From positions 4,960,001 to 5,024,000 of the forward strand of contig CM056729.1 of assembly GCA_029844215.1 (NCBI GenBank): a stretch of 64,000 nucleotides of DNA. Direction: 5' to 3'. The position numbers and the translations under genes are program-made. The DNA comes from Przewalskia tangutica (Eukaryota > Streptophyta > Magnoliopsida > Solanales > Solanaceae). Of this stretch, positions 57,484 to 64,000 are shown one piece after another (position 1 is the first letter of the stretch; the number at the start of each line of letters is the position of its first letter). Below the pieces are notes generated by a model. The model made no database searches and was not told where the DNA came from. It was given only the letters and a program-made list of their open reading frames with translations.

Positions 57484-58560
57484 GATTTGAGTTAATTGTT
57501 CTGGACTGAGTAGTTTTTCTTGCTCTTTAGAGTGAGCAGCAGTAATAAATGGCTCTCCAGAATCCTCATTGTAATAGCATTGCTCTGAGCAGATTTTTGG
57601 TAATTTCTTTGTTTGGTGAACTTAAAGTTTGGTGGAAAACCATGTAGTTTATAGCATTTCTCAATAGAGTGTCCAGGTTTCCTGCAGTACTTGCAAACAG
57701 AGTTAGAATTCTTGTTGTCATAAGTTCCCCTTTGGACTCTATAGTCAGTTGTGAAATTTCTTTATCCTGTGGTGTTTTGTTATGTAACAGCAAAAGAAGA
57801 TGATTCTTCAGGGAATTTAGGGGTATTTTGCATTTCCCTTTGTTTCTCTTCTTGTACCAAGAGGGCATAAGCATTAGCAATGGTTGGAAGGGGTGAGATC
57901 ATGAGTATATTTCCCCTTGCCCCACAGAAAGAGTCATTCAATCTCATATAAAAAATTGACTAATCTTTCATCCTGTTTAAATTTTACACTCTTTTCTTTT
58001 GCTCCACAGGAACAAATACAAGAACAAGGAGTAAAAGAGTTCAGTGTATCTAATTCATCCCACAAACGTTTGATTTTGGTGAAGTACGCTGCAACATCAG
58101 ATGAACCTTACACAAGGTCACTAAGTTCTTTTTGAAGTTGGTATAATCTAGCTCCAAAACTTTGTCCAAATCTGGCTTCAAATTCAGCCCAAATATCTTT
58201 AGCAGTGTGATAATATAGAATACTTTCAGAGATGCCCCTTGAGAGTGAATTTAATAACCAAGAAATAACCATATTGTTGGATTTAGACCATGAAGCATGA
58301 AGATCAGATCCAATAGTAGGTTCATCAGTAGTTTCATCAATGAAACCTGTTTTATTCTTAGCATTGAGGGCAATCCACATAGCCCTCCCCCCCCCCCCCC
58401 CCCACCCAAAGTTTTTCTCATCAAAAACAGTATTAACAAGTAAGGCACCAGGTGAATCAGATGGTACTATGTAAAGAGGATGAGATGAATTAATGGTTTC
58501 AGTAACAGAAGTATTCCCAACTGCAGGAGTAACATGAGTCTCAAGAGTTGGTTCAATCAT
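57484..58560 (-). pseudogene. Copia-3 gag
   Basis: ATG at 58560 (minus) begins a Gag with P-G-A-L-L-V, N-F-G-W and R-A-M-W-I-A-L-N-A-K-N-K-T-G-F-I-D, W-S-K-S-N-N-M-V-I-S-W-L-L-N-S and D-I-W-A-E-F-E-A-R-F-G-Q. These are the usual Copia Gag blocks. A C17 homopolymer at about 58387-58403 places a Gly run between N-F-G-W and R-A-M-W, where relatives have a short W-containing link. The second half (57566-57880) has shifted frames. Confidence 0.85.
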
Positions 58561-58622
58561 TTTTCAAAAAATTAAATTGAAGACAAGATTAAAAAAAACA
58601 AAAGAGAGTGATCTTATTCACT

Positions 58623-58634
58623 GCTCTGATACCA
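58623..58634 (-). other. Primer binding site of Copia-3
   Basis: TGGTATCAGAGC on the minus strand directly abuts the 5' LTR. Confidence 0.85.
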
Positions 58635-59047
58635 TAAAGGAAAAAGAAAGACAAAAATTATTTTGATCCGAAATTTCTGTGTATTACTCATTGTCACTGT
58701 ACATGTATATATATGAATGAAAAAAAATGCTACTCCTAACAACTTGTCTACGTGTCATGTGTTTATTAGTCTATTTGCAACAAACTACTCATTACAAAAT
58801 AAAAATTACAATGTAAATAAATATCTGATTTTTTCTACAAGGAAAATAGGAAGTTTCTAGAAAATTTCATGTGGGGCATGACTCCACTTTCCACGTGTCA
58901 GCTTGGTGTGTGTGGAATAAAATTGTCTGAGCACTTTCCTCCTTCTCTTCTTTCTTTTTGAACGAGTACTGTCATGTACAATATCAACATGCTCATTTCC
59001 ATCTTCATTCTTTCTTTTATTACCATTTTCATTTTTTATTTCCATTA
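58635..59047 (-). repeat. 5' LTR of Copia-3
   Basis: Partner of 53611-54018. On the minus strand it begins TAATGGAAAT and ends CTTTTTCCTTTA. Confidence 0.88.
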
Positions 59048-59052
59048 TGCAA

Positions 59053-59829
59053 GCAATCAACTGGTGTCTTACTCACTCGGCGGTTTAATTTGATGGTGAG
59101 AAAGATCAACAATGATCGAAGTAAAACTAAATATAAGCAGCACCAGAACTCACTCTTTAATAAATAACCAATAAGATCACCTTCAGAGCAAAGAAATAAT
59201 AATCCACTAAGAAAAACAAACTCAGACAATACCAATTTTAATCTCAAACAACTCGAGGGAGTGCAATGTCATGCATGCTCGGGTTCGGGACATTATACTA
59301 ATGAGTGTGCAAACACCCTTAGAAAAGTTGATAAAAGTATGTGGGTGTCTCTCGATGATGAAAACGAAGAGGATAAAGGAGATCGAGAAGAAGAATCACA
59401 GGCGATGCTATCAGCAATGTTTGAACATTCACTGTCCGACAATGAAGATGTTGTTGACAATGTTGTTACAACATATGTGACAACATTGGATACAACATCT
59501 GAAATTCCAGCAACAACGGAAAGGTATGTGTATTTTGACTATTCTGATGTTAATTATTTTAGTGGTTTAATTTCTTCATGTGAAGTTGTAGAGTTGGATC
59601 TAGTTGACCCTAAAGATGAAGTGATAAAGAAATTACAAGATCTTTGTAAAGTCTTGATCACAGAATCTGAGTAACTATACTCAAAAGCAAAATTTTTGGC
59701 TCTTGAAAACAACAATCTGAAATGCAATGTCAATCGATTAGAGGTAACACTTATCAAGAAAGACCTAGAACTTGGTAAGATCCGTGCAAGATTGAATATA
59801 GTTGATATGACCTTCCAAAGGCTTAACAC
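59053..59829 (+). pseudogene. SIRE-type Copia gag fragment
   Basis: A zinc knuckle C-H-A-C-S-G-S-G-H-Y-T-N-E-C lies at about 59270-59311, followed by an acidic Asp/Glu-rich stretch and a coiled-coil-like tail. The order matches gag of SIRE/Maximus Copia elements. Stops are at about 59168 and 59672. The left side is cut by Copia-3 and the right by a Gypsy LTR start at about 59831; no pol is present. Confidence 0.75.
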
Positions 59830-59830
59830 G

Positions 59831-61990
59831 GGTGTTATACCCCGTAGTTCTGGCCATACGCGTGAGAGCGTGCGTAAGGGATTAAGACTTAAAATTTTAG
59901 AAGGACGGGTTTTTGGTCAACTTTGGGGCGGGTTATGACCCGTTACATTGAGGGTTCCTAGGTGTTTCAAAGGCCTAGTGCGTAGTTCGTTGAGTCTAGT
60001 TTCCAACGCAACCAACCGTTCGTCGATAGGACATCGGAGTAGAAAGTTATGGGAGTTACAAGTTCAGTGCAGTTGGGCGAAAGGTGTTTGATCAGAGCCT
60101 GCAGCCGCGGCATGGTGCGCGCGCGCGATTGATCTGAGGGTTCACTGAAGTTGCAGCTCGCGCGCCGAAGCAGGCCGCGGCGTCGAAAGTTCCGAGGGTG
60201 CAGAGGTTTCGCCGCGCACGGCCAGTGCAGTCGCGCGCCGGCGCGGTTCTGCGCCGTTAGTGGAAAATTCTGCACTGTTTTGTTTTAAAAGAGGCCATGG
60301 GTGGGTGACAAGTGTCCCCCCCATCTATTTTTGCATGCACTACTTATTGACCAAGTCTTGAAGACTTGGTCATTCTTCAAACTTTTCTCTCTCTCTAAAG
60401 CTAAAAGCTCTCACTTCTCTCTAGAATTTCAAGAGGAAATCTAAGCTTGAGAAAAATCTGAAAAGTGTGGCAAGAAGGAAGCTTGTGGCTAGCTTGTAGG
60501 AATTATTGTGGTGGTGTTCTTGGAAAGGAGGCTAGCAAAGTTGTTGGAATAATTTTGGCTAAAGCTCTAAGGTAACAATTCTTCTCTTGTAGCTAGTTAA
60601 TTGTGTTGCATGTGAAGAAGAAGGAACTTGTAGTAGTAAATAATGCTCTTAGATTCATTGCATGTAAGAAATATGATTTGGATATGAAAGGATTGGATAA
60701 AAAGGTTATCTAAGCATGTTATAGCCTAAAAAACTACCTTAAACTTGTTAAGTTGGTTGTTATACATTGTGGGGCAAAATTTTACACATCCAAGATTAGG
60801 TGTGTAATCCCCTTTGAAATGTTTGGATTGTTGGGCCTTAAATGTGCCGTTTGGATGTTGAATTCGGCCTTGAAAAAGGTGGCAAAGTATGTAGAAACAA
60901 AGGAAATGCTGCCCAATTTTCCATAGAATTTGGTGGCTTTGCACTTGGAATGTCTACATTGAAACTAGAAGTTAATAAACATATTATGGTCATTATAGGT
61001 TGACATATTACGTGCGGTATTTTGGACTTAGCAAGTGGATTGACCGAAGAGGTATGTGGAACTTTTCTACCTCTTGAGCATGAATAATTACATCTATGTA
61101 GTACGGTAGACGTACAAAGGTTTTGGTATCCCTTACTTGTTTTAATAATGTTTTAAGTCCTAAAGTTAAGGGACTTTGAGTGCTTGAAGTATATGATACT
61201 TGTGTTCGTTAAAAAGTATAAGTCCCTTGGATATAGGGAGAGGTGTTTGACTAGTGTTTAATGGTAATATAACAAATTTATGGGAAGTTGGTTGTATTGG
61301 CTTTATGAAAGGTTAACAAAGAAAGGTTTACTCCAAGTAAGATAAGTACGGATAAAGGATTTGAACTTGTGAAAGAAAAATTGTTTCTAAGGCATTAATT
61401 GCCTAAGGTTTTAAAAGAAATGAAGTCACTTGATTTAGAAGTCTATTGTATTTTTAAAGGTAAACGTGACTTGTTTTGAAAAGTTGTCGTGACTTGATAC
61501 TACGGTTATTAGTATCTTGGGACTTTTACATAAAAAGGAATCATTTTCTTAAAAGGTTTAAGGAACGTGGTACTTGGGTTAAATTCCCGGATTTTCTTTT
61601 AAAATGACATGTAGTGCCTTAAGTAACTAAAATGAGAGGATGTACTAGAAATGTTATTAAGAAGTTAGGAGATATTCTTAACTTGCTTACGTGGTGATAA
61701 GTCGGTAGCGCTTATGTTATGTATGATAGTCGGTTGTGCTGATTTATGTATTATTATTATTACTACTATTTATGCCATGGATTTGCTACCCATGATGCGA
61801 GTGCGGCGCTTGTACTCATGCGGGCCCACCGGGTCCATGCGGGTGAAATAGTCCCATGCGGGTGAAATAGTCTCATGCGAGGTGGATGACCTCATGCGGG
61901 TGAAATAGTTCCATGCAGGTGAAATAGTCCCATGCGAGGTGATGACCTTATGCGGGTCCACAGGACCTATGCGGGTGAAATAGTCCCAGG
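59831..61990 (+). repeat. Tekay-like Gypsy LTR sequence, copy 1
   Basis: It starts TGTTATACCCCGTAG. A GC-rich block (60100-60260) precedes a TTTTAAAAG TATA-like box (60284-60291), a leader with GGTGACAAGTGTCCCCCC, and a donor-like AAGGTAAC (60569-60576). Near the end lies a GCGGGTGAAATAGT minisatellite. It has no coding content. Confidence 0.7.
61817..61985 (+). repeat. Minisatellite, unit CATGCGGGTGAAATAGT
   Basis: About six imperfect units interspersed with GGGTCCA- and GAGGTGATGACC-type variants. Confidence 0.85.
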
Positions 61991-63572
61991 AGTAGGTGTT
62001 ATACCGTGGTTCGCCCGACTGGCGGTGGTCTCTCACGGGCCGGAGGCGAGTGATTGTAGGGCGCACGAAAGTATTGGTGGTCGCTGGTTTCAGCCGCGCT
62101 GAAGCAGTGCCGCCGGAAGATCCGAGGTCCGCAGAGTTGCGCCACGCCGGGAAGCAGGGCCGAGGCGGGAAATCAGGCGGAAAAACTTAGGAAAAGTCAT
62201 ATTTTTATTTTAAAAGGGCCTGGGTGGGGGACAAGTGTCCCCCCCCATCTGATTTTTGCATGCAATATATTGACCAAGTCTTAAAGACTTGGTCATTTGT
62301 CATCTCTCTCTTTGAAAAATCTCTTCCTTCTCTCTAAATATTTCAAGCTCATCCTTCTCTCTAAAAATCCAAGAGACAATCTAGCCTTAGGAAAAATCTG
62401 AAAAATTAAAAGACAAGAGGGAAGCTTGTGGTTAACTTGTGAAGGTGGTGGTGGTGGTATTCTTGGTAGAAAGGCTAGCAAATTGTTGGATAAATTTGGC
62501 TAAAGCTCTAAGGTAATGATTCTTCCTCTATTATTAGTTTATAGAGTTGCATGTTAAGAAGAAAATACTTATGGTGGTAAATAATGCTCTTTAGAGTCAT
62601 ATTGCTAGAAATGTGGGTTGGATATGAAGGATTTGGCTAAAGAAATATTATGAGCATGTTGTAGCCTAAAAACCACTTTAGAATTGTTAAGTGTACTATT
62701 ATAACTAATGGGGCAGAATTTTACACACCCAAGATTAGGTGTGTAATCCCCTTTGTGTTGGTTTGGTTGTTGGGCCTTAATGAGGCGTTTGAATGTTGAA
62801 AAATCGGCCTTTGAAAAGGTGGCAAAGTGAGTAGAAACAAAGGAAATGCTGCCCAATTTTCCTTAGGAATTGATAACTTGAATTTGGAAATTCTACATTG
62901 AAATTAGAGGTTAATAAACACACTATGGTTATTATAGGTTGACATATTACTTGCGGTAGTTGGACTTAGCAAGTGGATTAACCGAAAGAGGTATGTAGAG
63001 CTTTCCTATCTCTTGAGCATGAATAGTTGTATCTATGTAGTACGGTATACGTACAAGAATTGATAATCTACACTTGTTTTAAAGTATATGTTACTTGTTT
63101 CATTTCAAAAGTATAAGTCCCTTGGATTGAGGGAAAATGTATTTGACAAAGGGATAACGCTAATATAATGGCTTTATGGGAAGTTGGTTATATTAGTTTT
63201 CTTGAAAGGTTCACAAGGAAAGGTTTACTCTAATTAAAACAAGTACGGGTAAAGGATTTGAAACTTAGAAAGGTGAATTGATTTTTAGGCATTGGTTGCC
63301 TAAGGTTTTAAAGGAAATGAAGTCACTTGATTTAGAAGCCTATTATATTTCTAAAAGGAAATGTGACTTGTCTTGAAAAGAAATCGTAACTTGTCTATGG
63401 TGAATAGTATCTTGGAATCTTTGTATAAAAAGAGTTTTCTTAAAAAGTTAAGATACGGTACTTGGGTCAATTCGGATTTTCTATCAAAGACATGTTAGTG
63501 CCTTAGGATACTAAAATGAGAGGATATATTAATAATGTTAATAAGAAGTTAGGGGATTTCTTAACTTGCTTA

Positions 63573-63672
63573 TGATATGATAGGCCGGTAGTGCTTATGT
63601 ATGATATGATAGGCCGGTAGTGCTTATGTGGTGATATGATAGGCCGGTAGTGCTTATGTATGATATGATAGC
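63573..63672 (+). repeat. Minisatellite of about 29 bp, four units
   Basis: Units of GATATGATAGGCCGGTAGTG plus CTTATGT and a short linker; the last unit is diverged. Absent as an array in copy 1, which has a single CGGTAGCGCTTATG near 61703. Confidence 0.9.
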
Positions 63673-63759
63673 CGGGTGAGCTATGTTATATATTTGTATT
63701 ATTACGGGGTAAACCCCGGGTTATTATCTATGTCATGGATTTGCTACCCGTGACGCGAA

Positions 63760-63950
63760 AGCGCGCCAGCACTCACGCGGATCCGACCACGTGATCCACG
63801 CGGGTGAAATAGTCCCACGCGAGTACGGCGATGGTACTCACGCGGGTCCACGGGATCCATGCGGGTGAAATAGTCCACGCGGGTGAAACGATCCCACGAC
63901 GGCGCGGATGACCTCACGGGTCCACGGGACCTATGCGGGTGCAATAGTCC
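63760..63950 (+). repeat. Minisatellite, CACGCGGGTGAAATAGTCC type
   Basis: Same family as 61817-61985 but richer in CACGCGGG variants. Confidence 0.8.
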
Positions 63951-64000
63951 CGAGTAGGATTGCTTAATGATACTACTACGGCGAGGTACCGCTTTGATCG

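Larger units (their letters stand above)
53611..59047 (-). mobile_element. Copia-3: complete Copia with TA...TA LTR ends
   Basis: LTRs 53611-54018 and 58635-59047 share both ends. The target duplication TGCAA is at 53606-53610 and 59048-59052. The primer site (minus strand TGGTATCAGAGC) is at 58623-58634 and the polypurine tract (minus strand GAAGGGGGG) at 54019-54027. Minus-strand order: gag, protease, integrase, RT, RNase H. Confidence 0.93.
61996..64000 (+). repeat. Tekay-like Gypsy LTR sequence, copy 2 (continues past window)
   Basis: It follows copy 1 in the same order with an offset of about 1.92-1.94 kb: GC block 62040-62170, TTTTAAAAG at 62209-62217, the CAAGTGTCCCCCC leader, a GACCAAGTCTTAAAGACTTG hairpin, and the GCGGGTGAAATAGT minisatellite at 63760-63950. 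Its first ~200 bp are shorter than in copy 1. Confidence 0.7.

Noticed and set aside
59261..59674. A possible small host zinc-knuckle gene
   Set aside because: The CCHC knuckle followed by an acidic stretch matches SIRE-type gag, with stops at both sides and retroelements flanking.

Overview
This is a plant nuclear window, almost certainly from a nightshade (Solanaceae). Evidence for this is the family-typical short retroposons (TS-type and Au-type SINEs, and RTE LINEs with TTG-repeat tails), Stowaway MITEs, and one host gene split by many GT-AG introns. No bacterial, organellar or viral gene set is present. Most of the sequence is nested, decaying transposable elements around a single intact host gene.

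Layout. 1-4.5 kb: a degenerate Copia element (Copia-1) whose 3' end is missing. 4.6-18.0 kb: a Tekay-like Gypsy element. Its 5' LTR is split by a complete 7.1 kb Athila-like Gypsy insertion on the minus strand (6037-13121, target duplication ATAAC), which keeps gag and a protease remnant but has lost reverse transcriptase and integrase. The Tekay element stops in its integrase and is joined to the 3' half of a Tork-type Copia (18.1-21.4 kb). 22.0-22.7 kb: an LTR-like stretch of unknown family. 23.97-44.96 kb: a 22-exon gene encoding a 753-residue EDR2-like protein (PH, START and DUF1336 regions). I could splice it by eye with consensus sites and no stop or frameshift. Its introns hold at least a dozen insertions, many with readable target duplications. 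45-47 kb: intergenic DNA with MITEs. 47.1-51.07 kb: a complete Copia on the minus strand (Copia-4). 51.1-53.6 kb: MITEs and a TA microsatellite. 53.6-59.05 kb: another complete minus-strand Copia (Copia-3) with unusual TA...TA LTR ends, inserted next to or within a SIRE-type Copia gag fragment (59.05-59.83 kb). 59.83-64 kb: Gypsy LTR-like sequence present as two diverged tandem copies with internal minisatellites, running off the window.

Most notable observations. (1) A GC-rich word close to CAGGGCCGCGGCGCC recurs in sense orientation, just upstream of the TATA-like box, in LTRs of four unrelated element groups. (2) The 3' LTR of Copia-3 carries a patch of coding sequence from a Copia-1-like element, apparently by template switching. 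(3) Intron 12 of the EDR2-like gene holds a readable insertion-in-insertion nest. (4) RTE 3'-end insertions as small as 40-44 bp have clear target duplications, one of them in the likely 3' UTR of the gene. The two Athila LTRs and several coding regions differ by homopolymer and GC-tract indels, which suggests consensus noise in methylated or GC-rich DNA and limits any dating or fine reading there. All calls are by eye; no alignment or database search was run.
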